A program made the position numbers and the translations under genes. Shown piece by piece: positions 51,174-59,947 of a stretch of DNA of 64,000 bases. The notes below the pieces were generated by a model that made no database searches, was not told the origin of the DNA, and was given only the letters and a program-made list of their open reading frames with translations. The first letter of the stretch is position 1. Each line of letters begins with the position of its first letter. Source of the stretch: Mycosarcoma maydis (Eukaryota > Basidiomycota > Ustilaginomycetes > Ustilaginales); assembly GCF_000328475.2 (NCBI RefSeq), contig NC_026494.1:372001-436000 (forward strand). Direction: 5' to 3'.

Positions 51174-53846
51174 TCACGCCTTCCACTCGAGTCTAGTGTC
51201 GGTCAAGCTATTCGGCTCGATCTTGACGTCCTGCGTACGCACTCTCGGATGCGGCTTCCTGTCGTCGTTGCTGACAAGGCCTCGCCTATCAATCCAGCTG
51301 TCCAGCTGAACGCTCCTCCAACCTAATGCATTCCTCACATTCGTCTTCTTACTCGCCGTCGCAAAAGGGTTCGGATCTTTGTACCTCGGTTGCAACACTC
51401 CAAGCTTCTCGAAAGCCGTTCTGATTGCCAGCCTGGCCGTTGCACTCGTTGCGCCCTTGCCACCTTGGTGTGCACCGTACATTGATGCATCGTCAGCGTG
51501 CGTACCGAGCTCGACTTGCTTCTGACCTCCACCGTACTTTCTACTGGTATTGATGCGGATCTGCTCGACCGTGCTCCGGTTGAGCAGCACCAGCCTGACG
51601 TGGTAGGTGAACAAGACCAGTACTGGAGCTGTAGCGCCAACACAGAGCAGGAAAAGAAGCGCCGAAACCGGACTTTGCTTGAGCGCTTGTTGCAAACTCA
51701 AGCCGCGCGCTGTGACGTCGCCGTTTGCGCTCGGATATCGATAGCCGCTGTGCCTAGTCATCAGGACAAGCCTGGCTGTTGTACATGCCACCACGTAGAG
51801 CGCCGATAAGATCGAAGTCGAGAGAAATACCATGAAAGAAACATAGTTTCTCCTGCCAATGCACGTGTTGAGGTAGGTGCAGTGATGGTCGATGTTCTCG
51901 ACACAGTTATCACACACCCTGCAGTGACTCGAGCGTGGTGGACGGTAGGTTCCACACGTCTCGCACCACTTTACTTGGACCGTTTGGCCTCGAATCCTCA
52001 ACACGCGCTGCACGGGGATAGCCAGTGCATCTTCCGGATCCACGAGAGCGTGACGACCCGATTCGAATGGCGTGTCGGCCAACACGCAGGGCGGGTCCGG
52101 ATCCAGGTTGCGAGGCAGGATGCCCGGATCGCGGAAGGCGGTGACGAGCATGTTGACGATGGCTTGCAGGTAGACGTAGGAGAAAGTGGCGACGATGGCG
52201 GGTGAGATGTTGAGCGTGAGCCAAGCCGCTTCAAAGCCGTAGAACAGTGCGCCGAGGAGGAGCAGGAAGACAAACGAGAGGACAAAGGGAAGCGGATTGT
52301 CGGACGACGTGATGAGCAGACCGCAGAGCAAAAAGTTATTAGAGCCTTGGTGAGTGCGATAGTTGCGCAGACGTTTGACTGGCTCGGTTGTAGCAGCGCT
52401 GGTGGGAGGCGTAGCGGTTGTACCGTTGACTATGTTTGCGTTTTGTGTAGACGAGCGACGTTTCGCCGATGGCAGAGATGCGCGTTGTTCGGCAACAGGA
52501 TGATTCGACTTTGTTGTGGTCGGAGCTGTGTCGAATCCGAGACCTGCAGTGTGCGTCGAGTGGTCGTTGCTAGGATTGGGACTACCGGTGGTCGTGGCGT
52601 CCGGAATGGCTCGTGCAGGCAGTAGCGGATCAGTGCTCGCCATCAAGCGCACCACGGACCGCGGTGAGGGATGAGTCGACGATGTCGGGAAGCCATCACT
52701 CGCATCCAACGGATGCAATGGCACCGTACCATCCGTTGTCTGACTGTATGTGCGATCAACGCCACTGGACGCATTCGGATTGCGTTGACTCGACGAATCG
52801 ATGGAATGAGCCTCGGGCGCGAAACCCCATGGACTGGGCGACCTTGTGTGGCGCACTGGTGCACGCATAGGCAAGGTACTCCTCTCGAGCACCTCTTGTT
52901 CGGCGTGCTGTGCCGGTGAAGCAGTAGAGTAAAAGGAAAGAGGGGTTGTGCTGCGACCAGCACCGGTCGAGGAAGCGGAAGCGAGCAGGTTGCTAGTCGA
53001 ATTGCGAGCCGCCGGTTTCTGGGGAGCAAAGAAGGCGGCTGGGGGCAGAATGGATCCGGAGCGGTCCTTTGCAGGGTCACGTTTGATAAAAGAGGAGTTG
53101 TCCTGGTCGTACTTGCGCAGCGCGAGCGAGCTGCCGGGACGCGATCTGGGTTGGGAGGAGGTGGCATCGTCGTCGTCGTCGTCTTGGGAGCGGAATGCGT
53201 GCGGAGTGGAAGCACGACTGATGCTGTAGGCGAGTTGATCGATCTCGACCGAAAGACGACGCGTAGTGGAGGAGCGATTAGCAGCTGCGGTGGCTGCGTC
53301 ACGAAGACGAAGTTGCGGATCGTCGTGCGTGATAGCGCTTGCACTGCTGTGCCTGGACAAGGACGAAAGCGGACGGGAAAGATCGACAGATTGCCGTTTG
53401 TAGGAAGAGCGTCTGCGCGGTATACTAGTGAGAGCAGGTACGGAAGCGTCGGGAGCATCGTTGAGCGTTGTTTGCAGAGCATCTGCAGATGCACCGCGCG
53501 TTATGGACGCCTGAAACGGCGATGTAGCACCGAGGGAACGGTCGGCGGCGCGAGAAGGAGTGCGCTGGCTGCGAATGTCCAGGTCGCTATCGAGGTCTGG
53601 CTGGTCATAGCCTTGGCTGGCATCGTCAAAGGCGAGCGAGTCTTCCGTGTCTTGATAGAAGCTTGCATGGGCACTTTGAAATGAGGAGCGACGTGTGGTA
53701 GCATACGTGTAGTTGGACAGACGAGAAGACGAGTTGAGAGTGCGCGAAGAAAGGTGCAAGACGGAATCGGCGAGCGTTGTGGGTGGTTCGACGCTAGCTG
53801 GGCGACTCGATTGCTGCGCAGCATGTGCGGCTTGCGAATAGGACAT
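51174..53846 (-). CDS. DHHC palmitoyltransferase, ERF2-like
   Basis: A polytopic protein S-acyltransferase; yeast Erf2 with Erf4 palmitoylates Ras at the ER. The 890-residue product has a long Ser/Thr/Arg-rich N-terminus of about 490 residues with no domain, then two membrane segments near residues 525-575. The Cys-rich DHHC domain follows: KWCETCGTYRPPRSSHCRVC, then VENIDHHCTYLNTCIGRRNY with D653-C656. Two further membrane segments come next. The HHCTYLNTCIGRRNY form is closest to Erf2-type enzymes rather than the Pfa or Swf1 groups. Yeast Erf2 is about 360 residues, so the N-terminal half is extra. The ATG at 53846 is the first in frame. Confidence 0.88.
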   Translation of the reverse strand: MSYSQAAHAAQQSSRPASVEPPTTLADSVLHLSSRTLNSSSRLSNYTYATTRRSSFQSAHASFYQDTEDSLAFDDASQGYDQPDLDSDLDIRSQRTPSRAADRSLGATSPFQASITRGASADALQTTLNDAPDASVPALTSIPRRRSSYKRQSVDLSRPLSSLSRHSSASAITHDDPQLRLRDAATAAANRSSTTRRLSVEIDQLAYSISRASTPHAFRSQDDDDDDATSSQPRSRPGSSLALRKYDQDNSSFIKRDPAKDRSGSILPPAAFFAPQKPAARNSTSNLLASASSTGAGRSTTPLSFYSTASPAQHAEQEVLERSTLPMRAPVRHTRSPSPWGFAPEAHSIDSSSQRNPNASSGVDRTYSQTTDGTVPLHPLDASDGFPTSSTHPSPRSVVRLMASTDPLLPARAIPDATTTGSPNPSNDHSTHTAGLGFDTAPTTTKSNHPVAEQRASLPSAKRRSSTQNANIVNGTTATPPTSAATTEPVKRLRNYRTHQGSNNFLLCGLLITSSDNPLPFVLSFVFLLLLGALFYGFEAAWLTLNISPAIVATFSYVYLQAIVNMLVTAFRDPGILPRNLDPDPPCVLADTPFESGRHALVDPEDALAIPVQRVLRIRGQTVQVKWCETCGTYRPPRSSHCRVCDNCVENIDHHCTYLNTCIGRRNYVSFMVFLSTSILSALYVVACTTARLVLMTRHSGYRYPSANGDVTARGLSLQQALKQSPVSALLFLLCVGATAPVLVLFTYHVRLVLLNRSTVEQIRINTSRKYGGGQKQVELGTHADDASMYGAHQGGKGATSATARLAIRTAFEKLGVLQPRYKDPNPFATASKKTNVRNALGWRSVQLDSWIDRRGLVSNDDRKPHPRVRTQDVKIEPNSLTDTRLEWKA

Positions 53847-53920
53847 TGTGTTTGGGCCAGCTACGCCGATGGCCGCCTAGTGGTGGCTTTGAGCAGAAAC
53901 GTTGACTGCGGCAACAGGCC

Positions 53921-53955
53921 AAGTGCAAGTGCAAGTGCAATTGCAAGTGCAAGCT
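53921..53955. repeat. AAGTGC hexamer microsatellite
   Basis: About five copies of aagtgc with one aattgc variant. Confidence 0.9.
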
Positions 53956-54259
53956 CAAGCGGCTATGTCACCGCTGGCGCTGCACTTGGCGTTGCACTGC
54001 GACTTGATCGCGGCTTGAACGAGCGGGGAAAGCCTCTCGGTGAGATGAAAGCTCGGTATCCGCGGATGATCGAGGTGGGCTGTAAAAGCGGTTGCTCCAC
54101 TCGTGCACGGTGACTTGCGTGTTGGACACTCGTGACTCGCACGACGGCTGACTCGTGAATCGACTCGTGACTGTGATATGCTGAGAGATGCCTCTTCGTG
54201 ATTCATTCGACCAACGAATCACGAATGCTTCTTGTTTCGTGGCATGGAGGACAAGAACG

Positions 54260-54286
54260 CACACACACACACACACACACACACAT
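54260..54286. repeat. AC dinucleotide microsatellite
   Basis: A perfect (AC)n run of about 26 bases. Confidence 0.95.
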
Positions 54287-54750
54287 ACGTACCGTGCAGT
54301 CACGAGCCGTGAGTACAGTACGGTACAGTTGCAGTGGAGTTACACGCATGCGCTGTCCACTCAACTCGTGACTGTGATTTGAGCATGGCAGAGCGACACC
54401 AAATTTCCAAGTGAAAAAGCGAAGCACCAACGCCGAACCGTGAAAATGAAAGAGTCGGTGAGTCGTGAGTGTTGCTCTGAGCTTGTGATATTCACGATTC
54501 GTGATTACTTTTTAGAATAACTTTAATATATATTTTCGTGATCTGAGATGCAGATCTAACATCTGGTTACATCCTCCGTGCTTCACTTTCCGCTTCACGT
54601 CGTATGTGCTTCGTGCTTCACTTTCACGTTTGTGCTTCTTCATGCTTCGTGCCTCGTGCTTCTGTTTGTCTTGGCCCTCCACAATCGCGAATCGTGAGTC
54701 CAACCAAAAAACACGTTTTGGACGCAAAACCATCTCGAGTCAAACATCCT

Positions 54751-54759
54751 TTATAAGGC
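54751..54759 (+). promoter_or_regulatory. possible TATA-like element of FMT1
   Basis: TTTATAAGG lies 35-43 bp upstream of the FMT1 ATG. The distance would imply a very short leader, so this is a weak suggestion. Confidence 0.3.
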
Positions 54760-54793
54760 TCAAGACCAACACCAAAACCACCAAGCCACAATC

Positions 54794-56011
54794 ATGTCTC
54801 CAAGGCTTCTGCTTCGGTCTGCTGCCAGCCGAAGCAAAGGCACAGCCAACCTTTGCAAACGTGCGTTTCTCACATCTTGGCGTTGGAGTAGCACCACATC
54901 TTCGACAGGTGTCCCTTCAGCGCCGTACGACATTCTCTTTTGCGGTACCGACAGCTTCGCCTCGTGTGTGCTCTCGTCGCTCGTCGCAAATCGATCTCTT
55001 TGCTCTTCATTGCACGTACTCACTCCACCGGACGTTGAACAATCATGGGGCGCCAGTCGCATGAAGGTTTCGCCCGTCAAACAGCTCGCTCTCCAACACG
55101 CTCTACCGCATCAAGCCGTTCCTGCTGCCGGCTTGGACAACTATGAACCTCCTCAACATCTCTGTACAAATCCCAAGGCGATCTTGCTCACCTGCTCGTT
55201 CGGACACTTGATACCAGATCGACTCTTGGATTCCTTTCCGGATCCGTGGCAGAGAATCAACATCCACCCCTCCCTGCTGCCCAACTTGAGGGGCGCTGCA
55301 CCGATTCAGTGGGCGCTTGCCAGAAGATTACACACCTCGGGCGTCAGCATACAGACACTCGAAAAGGGTCGCTTTGACACTGGTACAATTGTCAACCAGC
55401 AGGCATTCCGCTTTCCGCCCGATCCCCTGCATGGCCAAGTTGAGAGCCACACATTTCTGCACGTGCAACGCGTCATGGCCCATCGAGCTGCCGATCTACT
55501 CGTACTCACACTCTCAAATCTACCGCACTGTTGGCAGAACCGTTGGATTCAGGACGAAGCGCAACGCACGTACGCACCCAAACTCAAATCGAAACACAGT
55601 GCAATCCAATGGTCCACATGGGCGGCGCCAGACATTGTTGCACGAGAACGCGCGTTTGCCTACCTCTATCCGCTGACAACCACTCTTCTCCCACCGCCAT
55701 CTTGGTCGTCGAACGCAAACTTTCGATCCGTCGGTATCACCCTCTTCGACACTTGCACCATGGCATACGACCGTCTCAGACACCTCGATCCCACCCTCTC
55801 ATCCGTTCTACAGCAACCGTCGATCCCAGAAGGCTCTGCGACCTACTCGCTTCCATCCGACGCCTTGATCGTCAAAACAACGTCCGATACACACGTCTTG
55901 GCTGTCGCGCAGCTAAAGGTCGCCGGAAAGAGGCGCAAAACCGCACTCGAGTGGTGGAGAGCCTATCGAGATCGTGCAGATGCCAAGAGTGGCCTGTTGA
56001 GGTTTCAGTGA
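54794..56011 (+). CDS. FMT1: methionyl-tRNA formyltransferase, mitochondrial
   Basis: Formylates initiator Met-tRNA for mitochondrial translation using 10-formyl-tetrahydrofolate. The 405-residue product has a basic N-terminal leader (MSPRLLLRSAASRSKGTANL). It is followed by ILFCGTDSFASCVLSSL, the formyltransferase core with LLTCSFGHLIPDRLLDSF, the catalytic Asn-His block RINIHPSLLPNLRGAAPIQW, and a conserved FDTGTIVNQQ carrying the catalytic Asp. The C-terminal domain that contacts tRNA is less conserved (TYAPKLKSKHSAIQW). The ATG at 54794 gives a plausible presequence. Length is usual for the mitochondrial enzyme. Confidence 0.94.
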   Translation: MSPRLLLRSAASRSKGTANLCKRAFLTSWRWSSTTSSTGVPSAPYDILFCGTDSFASCVLSSLVANRSLCSSLHVLTPPDVEQSWGASRMKVSPVKQLALQHALPHQAVPAAGLDNYEPPQHLCTNPKAILLTCSFGHLIPDRLLDSFPDPWQRINIHPSLLPNLRGAAPIQWALARRLHTSGVSIQTLEKGRFDTGTIVNQQAFRFPPDPLHGQVESHTFLHVQRVMAHRAADLLVLTLSNLPHCWQNRWIQDEAQRTYAPKLKSKHSAIQWSTWAAPDIVARERAFAYLYPLTTTLLPPPSWSSNANFRSVGITLFDTCTMAYDRLRHLDPTLSSVLQQPSIPEGSATYSLPSDALIVKTTSDTHVLAVAQLKVAGKRRKTALEWWRAYRDRADAKSGLLRFQ

Positions 56012-56113
56012 GCACACTGCGGTTCTCGCCGGTATACTTGGAGAGGAATTTGGCAACGACATCGTCCCAAGTGGTGCATCGGAGCGTAATGTGCAAGCCA
56101 AGCCAAGTCATAT

Positions 56114-56347
56114 TCAGAGCGTCTTTCTGCACTCGACATAATTTTCTCTTTGCCTTAGCAGAGACTCGAATGGCCAAGCAGCCTCGGGCGTCGTGGTGGC
56201 ACCAATTCGACCCAACGCCTCGAGCTTTGCATCCATCAATGTTTCGACCGCCTGCTTGAGCTCTTGATCCTCGACGCCTGCTACGGCGGCGATCAATTCC
56301 CTGCACTCGCTTCTCGCCGCGATCCTCGCCCTGCACAGCGCATTCAG
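56114..56347 (-). CDS. partial hypothetical coding fragment cut by the gap
   Basis: An open frame of 77 codons runs from the gap edge to a TGA at 56114. It encodes a helical, charged sequence including VAGVEDQELKQAVETLMD and AKLEALGRIGATTTPEAAW. Composition looks protein-like (mixed hydrophobic and charged heptads, few prolines), unlike the surrounding UTR-type sequence. I do not recognise it. It could be the 3' exon of a gene starting within the gap, a distal exon of the acyltransferase fusion, or chance. Confidence 0.35.
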   Translation of the reverse strand: MNALCRARIAARSECRELIAAVAGVEDQELKQAVETLMDAKLEALGRIGATTTPEAAWPFESLLRQRENYVECRKTL

Positions 56348-56447
56348 NNNNNNNNNNNNNNNNNNNNNNNNNNNNNNNNNNNNNNNNNNNNNNNNNNNNN
56401 NNNNNNNNNNNNNNNNNNNNNNNNNNNNNNNNNNNNNNNNNNNNNNN
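56348..56447. other. assembly gap (100 N)
   Basis: Exactly 100 undetermined bases, the usual placeholder for a gap of unknown size. Genes on either side may extend into it. Confidence 0.99.
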
Positions 56448-56450
56448 GAT

Positions 56451-58856
56451 TCATTTCGGCCTGCTGACCGCGGTTTGCTTGGTAAACGCCAAATCCACGA
56501 AAAATTGAATGCTCGGTTGGTCGGCCAGCATCTTGCACACCTCCACCACGGCGCTTTGAATCCTACCATCTTCCACGAGTGTTGATGCGTGTCTGGCTAT
56601 CCACGCGTGCACGTCTTGCTCGAAACGCGGATCGGCGTCCGAATTGACCGCGGCGGTGCAAGTGGAGGAATCGTCGGACCCGAAACGGACGCGGTCGACC
56701 ATGTCATACTCGTCTTGCTGCTTCACGTCTGCTTGGCCAAGCCAGTTGGCAGCGTGGATTTGCGCAAACACGTCAAACTGCCAGACGTGGTCGTGCAGTT
56801 TATCACGACCTGCGATCCATGTATACACTTGCGCCTGCACTCGTTTGTGCGTCGAAACGCAGAGCGAGCCGATTCGAGCGTTGTCCAAGCCGCAGAGGAT
56901 AGCGTCGAGTGGTGCACTGGCCGCATTTGCGATGCGCTCAGCGTTGGATTCGGCGCGCGCTGCCGGGTCAGGTATGACGTCGACGCGAGTACGCACGTAT
57001 TCATCGCCCTCAAACGCATCGAGACAGCGCAGATCGGCGCGCGTGAGTCCAGTGACAAGCGTGCCTTTGACGGCATTGATCGAGGCCGGTGACGAAGCGA
57101 CGTGCAACAGACCAGGGTAGTCGGCACCTTTGACGTGAAATAGCTTGGCACCATCCAGCACGGCGTTCTGAACAGTCAGGTGCGCCCCATCGTTGCCGAT
57201 CACCCGCGCGAGGATGTTGGGATGCACCAAGGTGCCGTAGAAAAACAGAGCTTCGGCTTGCGGCTCTACGTTGTGCTTCTGCTTGCCGACATGCGCGTCT
57301 GCAATAAGAGTGGCAGGGCTAGCTGGCACATTGGCCGCGTACATCCTCCAAGCCAAGCTCAGCTGCTTGACCAATGCATACGCCTCGTCTACAAACGTGC
57401 GATTCAGATCGTGTAACCACCAAACGCCCGCCACTGCCACGAGCAATGCAGGAGGACTCCATCTGATCCACGATAGCGTCTTGAGCGCCAACGTCGAGTA
57501 CAACAAGGACGTGAACAAAAACCCGACCAACGTCTTGACGCTCGACAACGACTCTTGTTCACGAGCTGCGAAATAGTGCGCCACACGACCAGGTAAGACG
57601 TAGGTCGGGATGAGCGTCAGTGCAAAAATCGGAATGTAGACCGGCAGTCGCAGCAGAAAGCGTGTCAATGGAGCGCTCAAGCGGCGCGGCTCAGTGACGG
57701 TGCGTGCAAGTGTGAGGTTGTCCACATGGGCGAGATGCAGAATCGACGAATACGTGAAGAGTGCACGCCGCGTTTGCGTGCTTTGGCGCTTCACATTGTA
57801 CGGGCGGCTGCTACGCTCGAGCGTCAGCAGCGTCATGAGCGCTCGCGAGAGCTCGACATATTGGTGCATGCGCTCGCTTACAGCTTGCGCATCGTGCAGC
57901 TCGAAGATGAGCTCACGTGCAACACGCACGGCTTGGAACGTCTCCCAATCGGGCGCGTTGAATGTCAGCTCCTCCATGGCGGTTTGTAGGTCTGCAGTGA
58001 GGCGCGCCACTGCACGATCCGCGCGACTTGCATATCCATCGCACGAACATGGTTGCGTCTTACTGGAACGCACCGCGTTCTCGGCAGTATCTAAAGCGCT
58101 TGGCTCTTGTCCAGCTTGCGTCCGCACTTTACTCGTTGCACTATTGCATCCTTGCACCTCTGCCTCGACCGTCGAGGGCAACGATAGAAACTCGTCGATG
58201 TATCCATCCAGCGATAGCGGTTTGCCGAATTTGAGCATTGCTCGAGAGCGGAACACGGATTTATCGTCATACACCACCGCTGTAGGCAAGATGCTGACGC
58301 CTGTTTGCACGCGCTCGCCCTGCTGCGCAAGTTGCAAATACCTTGAATACTCTAACGCTGCCCAAGCGGCTCCCATCTTGAGACTGGCGAGTTTGGGGAT
58401 CGTGTAACTGCCTCCTTCGGGGAATAGCGCAATGGCGCCGCCGGCTTTCATCGCTTGGAACGTGGCGTGGAAGAGCGATTGGTTCGACTTGTTTTTGCGG
58501 TCGACGCTGATGTTGCCGGAGGAGGTGAGGATGAAGCCGAGGAGGCGGTTGTGGAAGAAGTCGCTTTTCGCCCAAAAGTGGAGAGGTCGGCGTTCGCGCA
58601 TGTGCGACGCGAGCATGGCTACGTCGAGGATCGTATTCGGGTGATTGCTACATACGATCAGCGGTGTATTGGTAGGCGGGACGTGGTGCAAACCAGAGAT
58701 GTGCAGCGAGCGGAAGAACACCGGTAGAGACAGATCGCCGATCGATCGCATGATGGTCCACATTACACCAAATGTAGGCACTCGATGTTTGGCACTTGTC
58801 TCCGAAGAGCTCGCACTTGCTCTGCCACGTCGGGACGACATGGTCGACATGCTCAT
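56451..58856 (-). CDS. GPT2/SCT1-like acyltransferase fused to AIG2-like domain
   Basis: A single 801-residue frame with two enzyme domains. Residues about 30-480 are a glycerolipid acyltransferase of the PlsC superfamily. The motif NHPNTILD (residues 71-78) and FPEGGSYTIPKLASLKMGAA (from about 145) match the Gpt2/Sct1-type glycerol-3-phosphate or DHAP acyltransferases, and hydrophobic segments near 415-480 suggest ER anchoring. After a linker, residues from about 538 carry an AIG2/gamma-glutamylcyclotransferase-like domain: FFYGTLVHPNILARVIGNDG, then GTLVTGLTRADLRCLDAFEG with a conserved acidic residue. A C-terminal tail of about 70 residues follows. No stop or obvious splice pair separates the two parts. 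The start at 58856 (MSMSTMSSRR) is preferred; an ATG at 59018 would add 54 residues encoded by a microsatellite. Confidence 0.82.
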   Translation of the reverse strand: MSMSTMSSRRGRASASSSETSAKHRVPTFGVMWTIMRSIGDLSLPVFFRSLHISGLHHVPPTNTPLIVCSNHPNTILDVAMLASHMRERRPLHFWAKSDFFHNRLLGFILTSSGNISVDRKNKSNQSLFHATFQAMKAGGAIALFPEGGSYTIPKLASLKMGAAWAALEYSRYLQLAQQGERVQTGVSILPTAVVYDDKSVFRSRAMLKFGKPLSLDGYIDEFLSLPSTVEAEVQGCNSATSKVRTQAGQEPSALDTAENAVRSSKTQPCSCDGYASRADRAVARLTADLQTAMEELTFNAPDWETFQAVRVARELIFELHDAQAVSERMHQYVELSRALMTLLTLERSSRPYNVKRQSTQTRRALFTYSSILHLAHVDNLTLARTVTEPRRLSAPLTRFLLRLPVYIPIFALTLIPTYVLPGRVAHYFAAREQESLSSVKTLVGFLFTSLLYSTLALKTLSWIRWSPPALLVAVAGVWWLHDLNRTFVDEAYALVKQLSLAWRMYAANVPASPATLIADAHVGKQKHNVEPQAEALFFYGTLVHPNILARVIGNDGAHLTVQNAVLDGAKLFHVKGADYPGLLHVASSPASINAVKGTLVTGLTRADLRCLDAFEGDEYVRTRVDVIPDPAARAESNAERIANAASAPLDAILCGLDNARIGSLCVSTHKRVQAQVYTWIAGRDKLHDHVWQFDVFAQIHAANWLGQADVKQQDEYDMVDRVRFGSDDSSTCTAAVNSDADPRFEQDVHAWIARHASTLVEDGRIQSAVVEVCKMLADQPSIQFFVDLAFTKQTAVSRPK

Positions 58857-59947
58857 CCTCTCGCGCGTATCTCGCGATCCAATCGTGAATGTGAATGTGA
58901 TTGTGATTGTGATTGTGATTGTGATTGTGATTGTGAATGTGAATGTGAATGTGAATGTGAATGTGAATGTGAATGTGAATGTGAATGCGTGTATCTCATC
59001 TACATCCTCGTTCATCATCAGGCGCGCTCCTCGTGCCTGTCCCTGGAAAAATCACGACCCGTTCACGATTGACATTTACGATCTGAAACCCTGCAGATCC
59101 ATGGTTGATGCGTGCCTTTTCGATCGTGTTTCGTACGTCTTATCGCCACGTTCAGCCGCACCGACGTCACGAATCGATTCGCAATTCACGACTTGCAGCC
59201 AAGTTGACGCCTCACACGGCGGTCGCACATGTACGAAGCGTCGTGCCGCCTTACCGTGCCTTGTGCGTGTTCCACACCACATCCGCGTCCAACATGCACG
59301 ATTGCACGCATCAGCAGAAGCGCGTCTGCGTCTTGTTGCATGTGGCCTGTATGCGCCGCTTTTCTTATGCTGAGCACCATGAACTTGACGCTTGCTGATT
59401 ACCATTAAGCTTGGCTATCGGGCGTGCTGACAATCTTGAAGCAGCCCTGACAGCCTCGCGGCGCTTTTGCGCGCTGATTGGTCTCATGATGTAGATTGAT
59501 GGTGTACACAAAAAAATGCTCACGGCGCTTGCCAAAGAACCGTGCGTGCTCCCACACTTTTGCCAGATGCTTATACATGTATTGACAGTCGTGAATGTGG
59601 GTGCAAAGTTTCATCTCATTCTATCCAGCAGAAGCGCATCTTGTTGCAGGATGTGGTACCGATGAGCTTGTTCGAAACCTGTCCACACGAGTCAAAAATA
59701 CGAACACCTCGCCTTATCCAGATTCAACACCACTCGTGACCGTTCTGTAGCTACCGTCTAGGGCTTTCCAATGATATACATTGAGTATAGGTTGCATTGC
59801 GATAGCATGATGTCAAGTGATGGTTTGTGGCAACACGCGTTTTTTGTGGGCAGGGCAAATTTCGAACGCACTGTAAAATCGCTCTACCTACAAACGAGAC
59901 CGACACATGCTACTGCTGTACACGCAGACTCTCACCCACCGTCACCT
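58857..59947. other. 1.1-kb intergenic upstream of acyltransferase fusion
   Basis: Contains the hexamer microsatellite at 58889-58986 and then the spacer to the 3' end of the GCIP-kynureninase gene. Small frames on both strands show no family features. Confidence 0.5.
58889..58986. repeat. TGAATG/TGATTG hexamer microsatellite
   Basis: About 16 hexamers in three blocks (tgaatg, then tgattg, then tgaatg) on the plus strand. Read on the minus strand in the acyltransferase frame they encode alternating Thr-Phe and Thr-Ile dipeptides. Confidence 0.97.

Larger units (their letters stand above)
53847..54793. other. divergent intergenic, ERF2-like/FMT1
   Basis: A 947-bp spacer with a AAGTGC-type repeat at 53921-53955, an AC microsatellite at 54260-54286 and TCGTGA copies near 54150 and 54494. 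A TTTATAAGG sequence at 54751-54759 sits about 40 bp before the FMT1 start and resembles a TATA element. Confidence 0.5.
56012..56450. other. region between FMT1 and acyltransferase, with assembly gap
   Basis: Contains the unidentified partial frame described separately and the N run. Any gene boundary inside the gap is invisible. Confidence 0.6.
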
